From Spirosoma arboris (GTDB lineage Bacteria; Bacteroidota; Bacteroidia; Cytophagales; Spirosomataceae): a stretch of DNA of 64,000 bases. The stretch covers positions 124,001 through 188,000 of the forward strand of contig NZ_WPIN01000011.1 in the NCBI RefSeq assembly GCF_009754945.1, given 5' to 3'. The number at the start of each line of letters is the position of its first letter. Position 1 is the stretch's first letter. Below are positions 17,301-26,829 of the stretch, one piece after another. The notes beneath the pieces are model-generated. The model made no database searches, was not told the origin of the DNA, and was given only the letters and a program-made list of their open reading frames with translations. The position numbers were made by a program, and so were the translations under genes.

Positions 17301-18711
17301 TATAGGGTTCCAGATCATACCGCAACGACTGAGTTACAAATTTGGGTGCCGCCGGTACGTATTCATCCGACCGATAGCTCAAGTTCTGATTGGCCCGATT
17401 CCGGCGGGTTTTCTCCGCATTCCAAAGCTGAAACAAAGGTGTGGAGCCCGTCTGCTGATAATAATACGGAATCGCTTTGGTCGATAGCGGAGCCGCCGAC
17501 AGGCTGCTGGGCGTAATCCGAATCTGGACATCGGTTGGCGCGTTAGGTACTGAATTTGGCAGTGGTGGGTTCAGCGTAAACTGTGCAATCATTTCCGCTA
17601 ATCGCTGGAACAACTGCCGGAGTTGATTCTCCTGCTCTTCGCAGCCACCAACCGCCGATGATGCGACGAAGGTCTGCCGATAAACGCCGGGATTGGGCGT
17701 CGACGAGGGAACCGTCAAGCCGAGCATCAGGTGCTGAGGAAACAACGTCTCCGACGGACAACACGCACATAGTAACTCCAGCCCGATTTGGCACAACTCA
17801 GTATACCCCCGAATCAGGTCATCGAAAAAGTCATAATAATATGGCAGAAAACGTACCTGATCGGTAGTAGTCGGAGCCTGATCTAAAAAGCCAAATTTGG
17901 TAGCAAAATCAATGGACGGGTCCGGAAAATCGGCCACGATGGGCTTGAAAGCCGCATAAGCCGCTTTGAGGGCGTCACCGATCGTTTGAGCCAATTGATC
18001 GACTTGGAAAACCGTCTGGAAGCCCGCCAGTACGTCGTTGGACGTTGCCGGACTGGTATTCGGTACATCGTACCGGGGCATGCGCAGATCCGGCAGATTC
18101 AGGCGAGTTTGCAAAGCGGCTTCCAGTTCGCTGGCCGTACTACCAACGTTAAGGTCGTTTGCACTGGCCACGATTTTCACTAAATCGGCCGTTTGAATCA
18201 GCAATGGCCGTATCCTGACGTCCATTTCGGCCCCTTTATCATCGCAATTGTTAGCACTACAATTGCGAAGTTTTGCCGTTTTAAGCTCCAGAAACAACAG
18301 TACCGCTTTGCCCGTCAGGAAATTTGCGGGTGTATCCAGCGTTGTGACATTCGGTTCATCTTTCGGAAATAATTCCCACAACTCATAGGGAACGGCTGGG
18401 ACCGGGACAGTATCCATAAAAGGCGCGTAGGCCAGATCGTCTGTCACTTTTCGGTAGCCGACCAGCTCCACATCATCCGGTTGCAACACCAGATACCCCG
18501 CCGACGTAATCCCGCATCCTTTCGACAGGGCAATACTCTGACGGACAGCATCGTATCGGATGGTCAATCCGCAGACGATTCCAATCCCGATGAGGTTGGC
18601 CCGTGTGAGTCGTTCCTGTTCGTCTAAATAATCGAAGACCTGGTTCAGGTGATCGTTCGTAAGGACCTGATTGGCCTCAAATATGGGATAGTTAAATGCG
18701 GTCGCTTGCAT
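14305..18711 (-). CDS. Giant CIS-associated protein with SprB-like repeats; fibre/receptor-binding candidate
   Basis: 1468 residues, no signal peptide. The N-terminus (FEANQVLTNDHLNQVFDYLD, then GIGIVCGL) resembles a conserved opening of large proteins found in Bacteroidota CIS clusters. About residues 890-1195 hold four beta-rich repeats of roughly 80 residues marked by GGVGPY, GGQGPY, GGTAPY and GGTPPY, the signature of SprB/Ig-like adhesin repeats. The last ~270 residues are beta-rich. It occupies the Afp13 (tail-fibre) slot between the Afp12-like and tape-measure genes, so a surface-exposed target-binding or baseplate-decorating role is plausible. A cluster of Cys (LLCACCPSE, about 315) is unusual. 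Function is inferred from position and repeats only. Confidence 0.6.
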   Translation of the reverse strand: MQATAFNYPIFEANQVLTNDHLNQVFDYLDEQERLTRANLIGIGIVCGLTIRYDAVRQSIALSKGCGITSAGYLVLQPDDVELVGYRKVTDDLAYAPFMDTVPVPAVPYELWELFPKDEPNVTTLDTPANFLTGKAVLLFLELKTAKLRNCSANNCDDKGAEMDVRIRPLLIQTADLVKIVASANDLNVGSTASELEAALQTRLNLPDLRMPRYDVPNTSPATSNDVLAGFQTVFQVDQLAQTIGDALKAAYAAFKPIVADFPDPSIDFATKFGFLDQAPTTTDQVRFLPYYYDFFDDLIRGYTELCQIGLELLCACCPSETLFPQHLMLGLTVPSSTPNPGVYRQTFVASSAVGGCEEQENQLRQLFQRLAEMIAQFTLNPPLPNSVPNAPTDVQIRITPSSLSAAPLSTKAIPYYYQQTGSTPLFQLWNAEKTRRNRANQNLSYRSDEYVPAAPKFVTQSLRYDLEPYNFLRIEGHLGKNYQSVLTTLLSLKSQYRLPIDIVALRTGAFDEKIAIDLTKESTRFQDLEALFDAFREELLSALAEGIRDFYNLPIDGKEPAGTPQLPLLKTYAANYSYAAGTLGAWYEKYQAQLQGMPYIEVDQNSIDSNTVLLVFCKLFTATIAPNPKFQPFVVSIYYLTKLAESIPDSLDQLNFADFENKYQDLNGMIRYFRSDEVTKQPPALAPFLPEADLINQFEQILFTCKLEPIRSIEDEYKRRLKELKQQQFLSFFLQKNPGIQHKAGVPMGGTFVLVYHDDPDPVAPTLMVNLNAFQLATATRLQASTLLLASAQPAQPLANTNILLNAFSRISKDRLLAANDDIRLVLGALTGVVPPKPTEVPPAQEDALKKIIADAVNELTDGTVIADFYLPYLYGSGSSVQFVLPKVKPSFTYVIGCTNENGQAEVTLTPKGGVGPYSVKVDGDDYKPLEGILSLNTGSRKLIIQDAETTESYPQTIQIGQQLVLGEPRYICSDDATNTYVVTFGIQGGQGPYTADRGTIANSNQYTSDTLPGDTDVVITITDNRSCTATKTVNHTCLPPLAFSVSAGLTTENEDAPLTIEPTGGTAPYQVQIDDAAPVSIDGPITVAAGVRRLIVTDAVGAVTEVQEVTIPAFLRLTVSEADYSCKENQYQAAVHIKGGTPPYFYKRAADELQINEDVFSTDPVQSGEAVTITVRDTNNWTATIDLQHACCNLPSDGKSVRAAYRLWIQPPGELVAYNAYKQESAVRFQFNGKPIELPGSETALQLPVDALRADFTGAIGKVIKQLNEVVQKFMKQADEDHGDNRLVITYEPTDKDPFGVLLIEHFIDDTFSLDFDYSVNISEGAFSLTMRYTNEKDAAGAPFDGAILTNRRSGKIAPVPAFNYNDRNQCQHTNYEARCTGPTPKVQASISNVPAGIPLFKFTGKTNVPVGDILAWVWDVPMAAEPLFVGNTIDAVTLRNLGAKVRLTVITTKGCFGTTTTTVQQ

Positions 18712-18744
18712 GGAAAGTTGCGGTTTTAGCTAATTGGGGGCGGA

Positions 18745-21700
18745 TCATGATTTTTTGATGGGATAGTTGCCGAGGGCCGTACTGCCTAACCGAACGGGGT
18801 TCTGATCGCTGCCATCATCGCAGTCGTGCAGCGTAGCGCCCGGATAGGTATTGCGTAGCTTACTGAGGAGATCCACCACCATCCAAAGGCGATAGGATAC
18901 CTCCATATAGGAGGCATAACGCTCCGACAGCAACGCACTCAGTGCCGTAACGGTGTTGGCGGTGAAGGTAAAATCGGTACCGAGTTGAAGCGCACGGGGC
19001 GCAAATGTGCTAAAATCCAGTTCGCTAAACGCGAGCCCTGAACGGATATTACCCGCCATCCAGGCATAGAAATCCATTCCATAGTTCGACAGAATCGCGG
19101 TGGCACGCTGGCATAGTTTAGCCTGCTGATCCCGCGACAGACTTGCACCGGAACCCACTACATTGCTGGTCAGAATCGCTTCAACATTTTCCTGAAGATG
19201 TTGTTCTGTCCAGTCAATAGCCGCATTGGCTCCCAGCCAGGCTTGCCAGACATTTTCAAACCGTTCGAATTGCCATCCAGATAAGGCAATCTGTTGAAAA
19301 TAAGTCACCATCATGCCCAGCACATCTGCCCACAACGCATCCTCCAGAACCGTCGTGCAGGCAATGTCTGCGGCCTTTAGGTTCGTCGTAAATACTGTCG
19401 TCAGAGCCGTTTTCAGGGAATCAGCATGAAAAAAAAGCAGCGTTTTATCGGCGTACCAGGCATGGAAGACTTTACTGAAAGCGGCATAAATAGCCTGGGC
19501 ACATGTGCAGGCTTCCTGCTCACTGGGGCGGGTGCCTCCGGCCGTTTTACCGGTTGTTTCCAGTAAATCGGCCAATTTGGTGATAACCGGATCGCAGGGA
19601 TTTTCGATAAACCCATCATTGCCTATCCAACAGATTTTGGGCAGCAGATGCGATGGAGTTTCCTGCTGGATCGTCGTATTGGCAAACCGACGCATCTCCA
19701 TGTTTTCGCTGAACGGCTCGATCCAGCCCGGCATCACAAACGTTAACCGGAATGAATAGGGATCTTCGTCGCCACAGGTACCACAGTCGCCTTCGGCGCA
19801 GGCCGGATACAAGGCATCGCCCGGAAATTTGGGGCGTAATAACAGGTGTTCGGCCAAAATGGCGCGCTCGTTACTACTCCAGTTTACCAATTCAGTTTCA
19901 ATTGGTTGGACTTCTGCTTCGGTTGTAAACAGGTTGGGATATTGTCCGAGTAGATCCCCATTGTCGGCGGTAACGGTAAGCCGAAACTGACCCGATTCGG
20001 CAGTACGTTGATAGGCATCCGGCTGAATCATCCGCTTTAGGATATCCCGAAACTGCTGCCATGCTTTACGGGTTGCCTCTTCTTTCAGGGCTTCATTTAC
20101 AGCCAGCGGCCCTTCTAACCAAACCGTATTGTTTTTGTCTTTCAGTTGGTAATGATCGATGATAAAGGGACCTTCGGCAGGGCCCGAAAACGCCCACGAG
20201 AACGTTAGATCAGGATACCCAAGCAGGAGGCTAATCCGACGCTTCAGGCCCGGCACATTGGCTGGATCAGTAAGGTTTTTCTGTTGGTTAAAGGCTCTAC
20301 CTCGGTCGTGACTAATTGTTGGATAGGCCTTTAGAAAGGAAATCTTGTCGCCAATCAGGTGTTCCTGAGCCACCTGCTCTCCCTGTAAATTGGTCAGTAG
20401 AAAGGCATAATCGCCAAACTGTTCCCCAAAGCGAGCCATCAGGTGATCGAGAAAGCGGTTTCGTCGCTCTTCAAATTCCGGCACAGTTTCGACCATTGAC
20501 TGCAAAGTCGCAGCCGTCAGGCCCGTTGCGGGGTCCGTATTGACAAGTTCGTCCCATCCCTGAATATCGTCCTCTCCGAACAACCGGCTAAAATAGGTCT
20601 GATTACTAGCCGGATTCAGTGAAAACAGGCTAGCGGTATTGGTTACCTGTGCGAAGGCATTTCCCAGAAGTTGTTCAAATACCATCAGATACGCTTTCAA
20701 TTGCTTTGCCTGTGCCTTTCGCAATGGCGTCGACCGAGCGGGTAAGCCTTCCGGTCCAATGCCGTAGGTCACGGGGAGCGTGTACTGAACGGGGAAATAA
20801 TCGTCCAGCCGACGATAGGTACCGGCGGGCGGCAGTAAATCCTCTCCTACTGAATCGTCAGTTGTGGAAATGTTGAACTTCGGCTGCTCAGCTTCTCCGC
20901 GTAATTGTGTCAGCGTATCGCTGGCTTCGTCTAGTCTGGGTTGAAATGGCAGGCCGTTTTTGTAGAACAGGAAGTTCGACTGATTAAAATACAGTCGAGG
21001 CTGGTGCTGACTGCTCATAAACAACTGCCATCGGGCACTGGATTTATTCGCATCGAAGTTCAGGCTCGTACCGACTTGCGTCGGGTCAGCGGCCCCTTTC
21101 ACCACATTCCCTTCCGAGTCGTATTTAGCCAGCATCAGGTCATTTACGGCTACGACCCCCTCGATATCCATCAATCGATTGATGATGTCCGAAGTTCGCA
21201 GGACCGTTTTCAATTGGGCTGCTGCCAGGTCGTCAGACTTAATAAATCCGTTTTTCAGTTTTGGCCCGTTGAAGATGTCTTCCACAGCTTCTCCATTGTC
21301 CATCAGCTCTTTCAGGCTGTAGAACAGAACAGGCGGATTCATATATTGGTCGATCTGAAACCAGATCTCAGCCTGTATGCGTTCGATGTCTGCATCGGGC
21401 CGCACTTCCACGTCGGCGCAAACCGAAACGTCCTCCACCTCCACGCCTTTCACCCGGCAAAAATCTTCGTCCAGGTTCCGAAAACACTGCAATGCCCGTT
21501 TGGCCGCTTTAACCGACTCCGCTACGTTGAGCAGTTTACGGCAGTATCGCCAAATGGCTCCCGTGGGCGTTGAGTTACCCAGTTGGTTCATCAGGTCGGC
21601 AACCGTTGCCTGATTTTTAACGAACGTATCACTGTAGATACGCACGCTAACATTCTCAATCGTGATTGTCTTGCCGCCCGCCACCGGTTCAATTTCATAG

Positions 21701-22533
21701 CTGGCGTAAAACAGCGAACGCCAGTTGTTTTGAAGCAGTTTATTCCCAGCCGGTGTTTGGTCGAACGAGGTACTATCCGTTTTACTCCTGTTGAATTTCA
21801 GGAGTTTAAAGGTTGGCGGATTTGTTTCGTCGGCGAAAACGGCTTTATTTTTTAACAATACATCCCATTCATCCCATTGCTGAAGCTCCCAGTTCGGAAA
21901 GCGCAATTCCAGTTTAACGGGATGCCGTTCCCCGTCATCGTCAAAGATGGCGTAGGCATACTCAATTTTCCGGTCGTTCAAATCGCCCAGCTCCGGGTCG
22001 GCTTCCAGTTCAAGTAGCACTTCGTATAAGCCGGTTGGGTCGACTTGCACGGGCTGGAGTAGTGGATCAGTAGGTTTCTGATACGATAGCGTCAACTGGT
22101 CTTTCTCACACCAGGCATAGTAATGCAGATCGCAGGCGCACTTTTTACTGGAAATCCAGGCATTCCGAATTTGATCGAGATCGATGAGCAGCCGACGAAA
22201 ATCATCTGGTGTACAGGGATTTATCGTTAAAATTTCCCGGGCTGTAAAAAAAGCCTGATCAGGGTACAGTTGGCGTGACGGATCGGGCGGAGTCGTTGGC
22301 GGCTCAGTCGTCAGAATATCCTTAATATCCCATCCGATTCGATAGGCGACGTCAGTCAACGCATAACACAGGGACTCATGGAGTGTGATACCCGAATCGT
22401 GGAGGTTATAATCCGTCCAGAAACGGCTCCCCATCTGCTCAATAAATCCAATTCCCTCTCTGCGCAGCTGGAAAAAGTCCTGGGCAGGTTTCAGAACGGG
22501 CTGTTTAGGTATGATAAGCGGTTGCTGGCTCAT
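18745..22533 (-). CDS. Baseplate protein, Afp12-like
   Basis: 1262 residues. The N-terminus has FIEQMGSRFWTDYNLHDSGITLHESLCYALTDVAYRI (written here across 36 residues of which the key ones are WTDYN, DSGIT and ALTD), a conserved feature of CIS baseplate proteins related to phage wedge components. Long alpha/beta region follows, with a Cys-rich patch near residue 920 (CAEGDCGTCGD) that could bind a metal. No signal peptide. Its ATG overlaps the stop of the Afp11-like gene by 4 bases (ATGA), as expected for subunits made in equal amounts. It is longer than the usual Afp12 proteins, so extra domains are likely. Confidence 0.75.
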   Translation of the reverse strand: MSQQPLIIPKQPVLKPAQDFFQLRREGIGFIEQMGSRFWTDYNLHDSGITLHESLCYALTDVAYRIGWDIKDILTTEPPTTPPDPSRQLYPDQAFFTAREILTINPCTPDDFRRLLIDLDQIRNAWISSKKCACDLHYYAWCEKDQLTLSYQKPTDPLLQPVQVDPTGLYEVLLELEADPELGDLNDRKIEYAYAIFDDDGERHPVKLELRFPNWELQQWDEWDVLLKNKAVFADETNPPTFKLLKFNRSKTDSTSFDQTPAGNKLLQNNWRSLFYASYEIEPVAGGKTITIENVSVRIYSDTFVKNQATVADLMNQLGNSTPTGAIWRYCRKLLNVAESVKAAKRALQCFRNLDEDFCRVKGVEVEDVSVCADVEVRPDADIERIQAEIWFQIDQYMNPPVLFYSLKELMDNGEAVEDIFNGPKLKNGFIKSDDLAAAQLKTVLRTSDIINRLMDIEGVVAVNDLMLAKYDSEGNVVKGAADPTQVGTSLNFDANKSSARWQLFMSSQHQPRLYFNQSNFLFYKNGLPFQPRLDEASDTLTQLRGEAEQPKFNISTTDDSVGEDLLPPAGTYRRLDDYFPVQYTLPVTYGIGPEGLPARSTPLRKAQAKQLKAYLMVFEQLLGNAFAQVTNTASLFSLNPASNQTYFSRLFGEDDIQGWDELVNTDPATGLTAATLQSMVETVPEFEERRNRFLDHLMARFGEQFGDYAFLLTNLQGEQVAQEHLIGDKISFLKAYPTISHDRGRAFNQQKNLTDPANVPGLKRRISLLLGYPDLTFSWAFSGPAEGPFIIDHYQLKDKNNTVWLEGPLAVNEALKEEATRKAWQQFRDILKRMIQPDAYQRTAESGQFRLTVTADNGDLLGQYPNLFTTEAEVQPIETELVNWSSNERAILAEHLLLRPKFPGDALYPACAEGDCGTCGDEDPYSFRLTFVMPGWIEPFSENMEMRRFANTTIQQETPSHLLPKICWIGNDGFIENPCDPVITKLADLLETTGKTAGGTRPSEQEACTCAQAIYAAFSKVFHAWYADKTLLFFHADSLKTALTTVFTTNLKAADIACTTVLEDALWADVLGMMVTYFQQIALSGWQFERFENVWQAWLGANAAIDWTEQHLQENVEAILTSNVVGSGASLSRDQQAKLCQRATAILSNYGMDFYAWMAGNIRSGLAFSELDFSTFAPRALQLGTDFTFTANTVTALSALLSERYASYMEVSYRLWMVVDLLSKLRNTYPGATLHDCDDGSDQNPVRLGSTALGNYPIKKS

Positions 22534-25500
22534 GCTTCGCAGGGGCAGTGGTCGGAAGCCGGTACATCTTCCGCCGGTTGAATGACTGTGATGGTGTGGT
22601 AAGTGGCCGGTACAGAAACCAGGATTGAGATGGCTTTTGATCCTTCAATCTCCTGCTGGTCCTCCGTTCCGGGTAGGTTATTTATATCGTGGAATAGCTG
22701 AAAATCAGTTACGTAATCGACGTAGGACTGTTCTTCTACGAAATTGATCAGTAGGGATTTGTAGACTTTACCTCCGAATGAAGGACCGCCCGAACTCGCA
22801 AAAGCCCAGGGCGACAGAAAACGGGTAATCGCTTCCTGCAATCGGACTTTATAAAAAGTTTCGTCGAACCCATCGTAAAACTTGACCCGGAATCGAACCC
22901 GTACACCTTCGAACTGTGGATTTTTGACATGTAGTTTCACGAAGGAGGAAAGTCGCTGGCTTAGGAAGTCGTGAATCTCTTCCAATACGCCCAGACTCGT
23001 GTAGGGCTTCAGCGGATCGCGCTGATTCTGAATTTGTTGATCAGGAACTGCAATCAGCGTGACATGACCGGGCGCCAGTTCTTTGTAAATACCCGGTTCA
23101 TAATAGGTGTGATTGAGGCATTTCACTTTATACAACTGCGGGAAAGCCTCCAGTACCAGCCGTTCATAATCCCAGAGCCCAATTGCCCGGTCTTTATGTC
23201 GAAGGCGTTCACTCACCCGCGTATAAAATCCCTGGGATGCCTCTTTACCACGCCCGCCAAACGTAGGAAACGGCTGATCTATTTTCTTAACGGCGGCATC
23301 GGGCTGATCTAGTTTGGTAATCGTTCCGGCGGGGAGCACCTTGGCCGGGAAAGCCGGATCATTGCCCTGATCGGTGAACGTGACGCGCAGTGCCTGTGCA
23401 GCAACACGGATCAATCGGCAAACCGCTTCGCTCTTTTCCACTACGGCTACCCGTATCCAATGCATTCCCGTTGGCAGCAGGCTATTAGCTGCCGTCGCGT
23501 CGCGGGGCATGGACAGGGTAACAATACCCGAACGGACAAATTCGCCCGTTGTGTCCACCACCGCTTCTTTAGGGAAAGCAACCCAGTTATTTCCGCTCAA
23601 ATAGCTCCAGGACAGGTGATTTTTCGGCTTTTCGGCATTTGGATCAGCCGTGCCATCTGCCACCTGAATGAGGAGTGCGAGATTCTGAGGAGGCATCAGG
23701 TTTGTCACGCCGATATAAAATTCACCCTCATGGCTGTTCATCACACCGGCCTCGGCATGGCTAAATGACGGCAGCAACGTAGTTGGCGCATTGGCCGCCA
23801 ACGCCGGGTGTCGCTCAGCCATACCGAAGGGTGCCAGATGATAAAATTTAGCCCCTGTCTTGTCTTTACTGGTTGTCGAATCCAGCAAAATAGGGTCGGC
23901 CGTTACGGAATAGCCCAGACGGATGGATGCCAGTTCGGGAGGCTCTGGAGCAATGGGCAGGGTAGTTGGTATTGTACTGGCCTGCAATGCACTAAAATTC
24001 ACCAGTTTGTCCGACAGATTGGCCAATTTGAATATACCTGTCTTCGCCAGTATTTCAGAAGTTACCGTTGCTTTTTCCTCAGGCGTTGCAGCTGCTGTTG
24101 CGGTGGAGTTCGCAGTTTCTAACGCTGCGGAAGCCCCTGCCGCGGCTACAGCCGCCAGATTTGCCAGGTAGGCGTTCAAATCTGTCTGCCACTTTTTATA
24201 CCCAAAATCGCCATTGGTCGATAACCTCAGAAAGCCCCCAACTGTGGTCGCACTGAAGAAATCGTCGGGCGAATAGTCGACCGTTACGGGCGGGTTTACC
24301 GGAATCGTTAGTTGAATTGGGTTGGTCCGTATATCTACAGAATTGGTTAGGGGTGCCCACTCTCCTTTGTTCAGGTACGCCATCGCCAGTGTTGGCAGCG
24401 TGGCCGGAAGCTTTCGCCAGGCCAGATCAAGGTAGATAGTCGGGTTTGGCTTCTGAAAGACTTCTTTACTACCGATCAGCAACGCCGAATTCTGCTGCGG
24501 AATTGGTCCAAATGGCTGGAAAGGCTTCGACAGATCGACTGGTCCGAAATCATTACTGACGGCCAATGCTTTCAATCCGGGCTTGTTCAGATTTCCATTT
24601 TCGTCAAGACCAACCGAAACTGAAATGGTGCAACTTTTCACCACAGCGGTTTCCAATTCAGCATAATCATATACCTGATCGGCTTGCTGATTCAGGATGA
24701 CTTTAACAAGCGGGTATGCTGTCTGGAAATCGCCCCCATGCAGTTCAGCGTTATATGGCAGAATTGCGGGCACATCGGCTTCGAGGACAAACGACAGCGT
24801 TGCCGTTTGCGAATCGGTGGTTGCGAAATCGACTGGCATAGAGAACCATCCTTTTTCGGTGGTCAGGTATACCGTAACCTGACCACCGAATGTCCGTTTT
24901 TCGGTTAACAGAAACGTCAGGCTTATTTTTCGGTAGCCGCCAGTCAGATAGAGCACAGGCGAAGCCAGAGCGAAACCTACCTCAGCCTTAGGCATCAGAA
25001 TAGCCTTTAGCGCTCCATCTACGTATTGTTTATTAAAAAACGGATGCCAGGAACCATCGGCAGAGGTTAAGGCTGCCCCTACTCCATCCTGCGAATTGGC
25101 CACCGGCGACGCATACAGACGCCCGACCTGCTTATTGGCATTGGCGTTTTCGCCGGTAACGGGTTCGTTTGTGTGCCGGTAAACGGTTTTCAGCGCCGTT
25201 ACTACCGCCTGATTGGCCACAAAATCGGCATCATTGACAAAAAAGACATCTTTACTCTGATCATCCTTCCCCGCTTTAAACAACTCGCCCTTCTCCACCA
25301 AAAAGGAATCGGTTTGTTTTGCCAGTTCCAGCAAGAGGTGAGCATGGCTAGGTTCGGCTGGTTTTTCGCGCAGATGCAGAATATCGCGGCAATAAAAATC
25401 AAGGTGCCTACCTGTCAGGGTATTGGTTTCCTGACGAGCGTATTCCTGAAGGCGCAAAAAGGCCAGAAACAGCGTATAATGCGGTTCATGATCGTCCCGT

Positions 25501-26351
25501 TTGGTCAGGGTATCGTTCAGCGCTGTTTTAGCCATCGCCACAATCCGGGCGAATACCTTCAGGAATTGGTCAAAAACAGATGTAAACAGGTTGTGAGTGG
25601 CAATATGATTGATTTTCTCAAAGACCGTTGCACCCGAACCATACACTCCAGCCTGCGCCGGAATGCCTTCTACGAATTTTGTCCAGTTGGGGGATTTATC
25701 GGTTATCCAATCGGTCGATAAGCCATTCTTATAGATCGTACTAAACGGAATTGCCGGGTTGCCCATCAGCTGAAAATCAGGCTGACTATTTACAAGTAGC
25801 GACGTTGCTTCGTCCAGTTCATCCTCATTTGGTGCTGCTTTCAGGTTGGGTTTATAATAGGCTATCAGACGCACAAAACTAGGCGCTAACTGATTTTGAA
25901 TCAGGTTCTGTAGCGTGCTTTTGAGCGGAACATCTGCGGGCAGGTTTTCTTTTAGGGTATCCAGCTGCCGGGCAAGCGTAGCCGCATAGCCAAACAGATA
26001 CCCCAGGTAGTTTTTTAGGTCCGGTTCGTTCGTCTGATGGCTATTGTCATTCAGAAAATCGAAGGCTTCCTTGACGCGGGTTTTGTAGGCTGTTACATCT
26101 GCTATAGCCGCTACCGCTAGTTGTAGCGAAACATCGTTCGAGAAGAATTGCTCCCAATTTCCTGAAGCGGCATTACTACTGTTGTAATAGATCAGGTAAC
26201 GGGCATAGGCCTGGGCAAACACCATTCCGTGCGCAATGGTCCGCTCATTTACAGGTGCATAGCCAGGATCAAGCGCACGGCTGTTGCGCTGTTCCTGACT
26301 AGTTCCTTCGCGGACGAGTTTTAACGGGTCGATGTTCTGATTGCAGTCCAT
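22530..26351 (-). CDS. Baseplate J/gp47-like protein, Afp11-like
   Basis: 1273 residues. The C-terminal third contains the baseplate-J-like signature: FYTRVSERLRHKDRAIGLWD and DYERLVLEAFPQLYKVKCLNH, then a segment with FVKLHVKNPQFEGVRV. The N-terminal two thirds are helical then beta-rich and larger than in Afp/PVC homologues, with an Ala-rich helix around residue 730-760. In injection systems this protein, with Afp12, forms the wedges that connect spike to sheath and trigger contraction. Starts 12 bases after the gp25-like gene and overlaps the Afp12-like gene, placing all three in one translational unit. Confidence 0.8.
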   Translation of the reverse strand: MDCNQNIDPLKLVREGTSQEQRNSRALDPGYAPVNERTIAHGMVFAQAYARYLIYYNSSNAASGNWEQFFSNDVSLQLAVAAIADVTAYKTRVKEAFDFLNDNSHQTNEPDLKNYLGYLFGYAATLARQLDTLKENLPADVPLKSTLQNLIQNQLAPSFVRLIAYYKPNLKAAPNEDELDEATSLLVNSQPDFQLMGNPAIPFSTIYKNGLSTDWITDKSPNWTKFVEGIPAQAGVYGSGATVFEKINHIATHNLFTSVFDQFLKVFARIVAMAKTALNDTLTKRDDHEPHYTLFLAFLRLQEYARQETNTLTGRHLDFYCRDILHLREKPAEPSHAHLLLELAKQTDSFLVEKGELFKAGKDDQSKDVFFVNDADFVANQAVVTALKTVYRHTNEPVTGENANANKQVGRLYASPVANSQDGVGAALTSADGSWHPFFNKQYVDGALKAILMPKAEVGFALASPVLYLTGGYRKISLTFLLTEKRTFGGQVTVYLTTEKGWFSMPVDFATTDSQTATLSFVLEADVPAILPYNAELHGGDFQTAYPLVKVILNQQADQVYDYAELETAVVKSCTISVSVGLDENGNLNKPGLKALAVSNDFGPVDLSKPFQPFGPIPQQNSALLIGSKEVFQKPNPTIYLDLAWRKLPATLPTLAMAYLNKGEWAPLTNSVDIRTNPIQLTIPVNPPVTVDYSPDDFFSATTVGGFLRLSTNGDFGYKKWQTDLNAYLANLAAVAAAGASAALETANSTATAAATPEEKATVTSEILAKTGIFKLANLSDKLVNFSALQASTIPTTLPIAPEPPELASIRLGYSVTADPILLDSTTSKDKTGAKFYHLAPFGMAERHPALAANAPTTLLPSFSHAEAGVMNSHEGEFYIGVTNLMPPQNLALLIQVADGTADPNAEKPKNHLSWSYLSGNNWVAFPKEAVVDTTGEFVRSGIVTLSMPRDATAANSLLPTGMHWIRVAVVEKSEAVCRLIRVAAQALRVTFTDQGNDPAFPAKVLPAGTITKLDQPDAAVKKIDQPFPTFGGRGKEASQGFYTRVSERLRHKDRAIGLWDYERLVLEAFPQLYKVKCLNHTYYEPGIYKELAPGHVTLIAVPDQQIQNQRDPLKPYTSLGVLEEIHDFLSQRLSSFVKLHVKNPQFEGVRVRFRVKFYDGFDETFYKVRLQEAITRFLSPWAFASSGGPSFGGKVYKSLLINFVEEQSYVDYVTDFQLFHDINNLPGTEDQQEIEGSKAISILVSVPATYHTITVIQPAEDVPASDHCPCEA

Positions 26352-26363
26352 TCGGTTGATGGC

Positions 26364-26807
26364 TTAATTACGGTCGGGCAATAGATTCAGTGTGGCCGTA
26401 AGGTTGATGTCTGAGCCTTCCTGGATGTAGTATGGGAAGACGAAATTGAAGCGCGAATTGGTCGTTCGCACCGTATAGGTCACCTCAATCAAGACGACGC
26501 CTTCTAATTCACGACTACTGTCCAGAAGAACATTTTCGAGGTCAATTCGTGGTTCGTAATACAGAATAGCCGACTCGATTTTATCTTCCAGCAGTGTTTT
26601 TGTTGTGGTGTCGAGGCTTTCATAAAGCAGTTCCTGCAGGTTGCAACCATAATCGGGCAACATAACCCGTTCGGTCGGAATGGTCGTCAGCAATACCTCT
26701 AAACTAGAGGCAATGTCTGCTTCCTGTTCCAGCATCTCGACGCCCGAAAGCCTCATATTGAAGGTTGGCGGGAATGACCAGCCACGGCCCAGAAAGGATA
26801 GATCCAT
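26364..26807 (-). CDS. gp25-like baseplate wedge protein (Afp9-like)
   Basis: 147 residues, the usual length of the GPW/gp25 family. Visible features are an N-terminal LGRGWSFPPTF, a central LLTTIPTERVMLPDYGCNL and the YEPRIDLENV strand typical of gp25. It links sheath to baseplate and is conserved across phage tails, T6SS (TssE) and eCIS. Spacing is tight on both sides (22 bases after the spike gene, 12 before the Afp11-like gene). Confidence 0.92.
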   Translation of the reverse strand: MDLSFLGRGWSFPPTFNMRLSGVEMLEQEADIASSLEVLLTTIPTERVMLPDYGCNLQELLYESLDTTTKTLLEDKIESAILYYEPRIDLENVLLDSSRELEGVVLIEVTYTVRTTNSRFNFVFPYYIQEGSDINLTATLNLLPDRN

Positions 26808-26829
26808 TGAACAAGGTGTTTTTTACAGT

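Noticed and set aside
20941..21573. 210-residue plus-strand frame
   Set aside because: Opposite a well-supported baseplate gene, no domain or start context.
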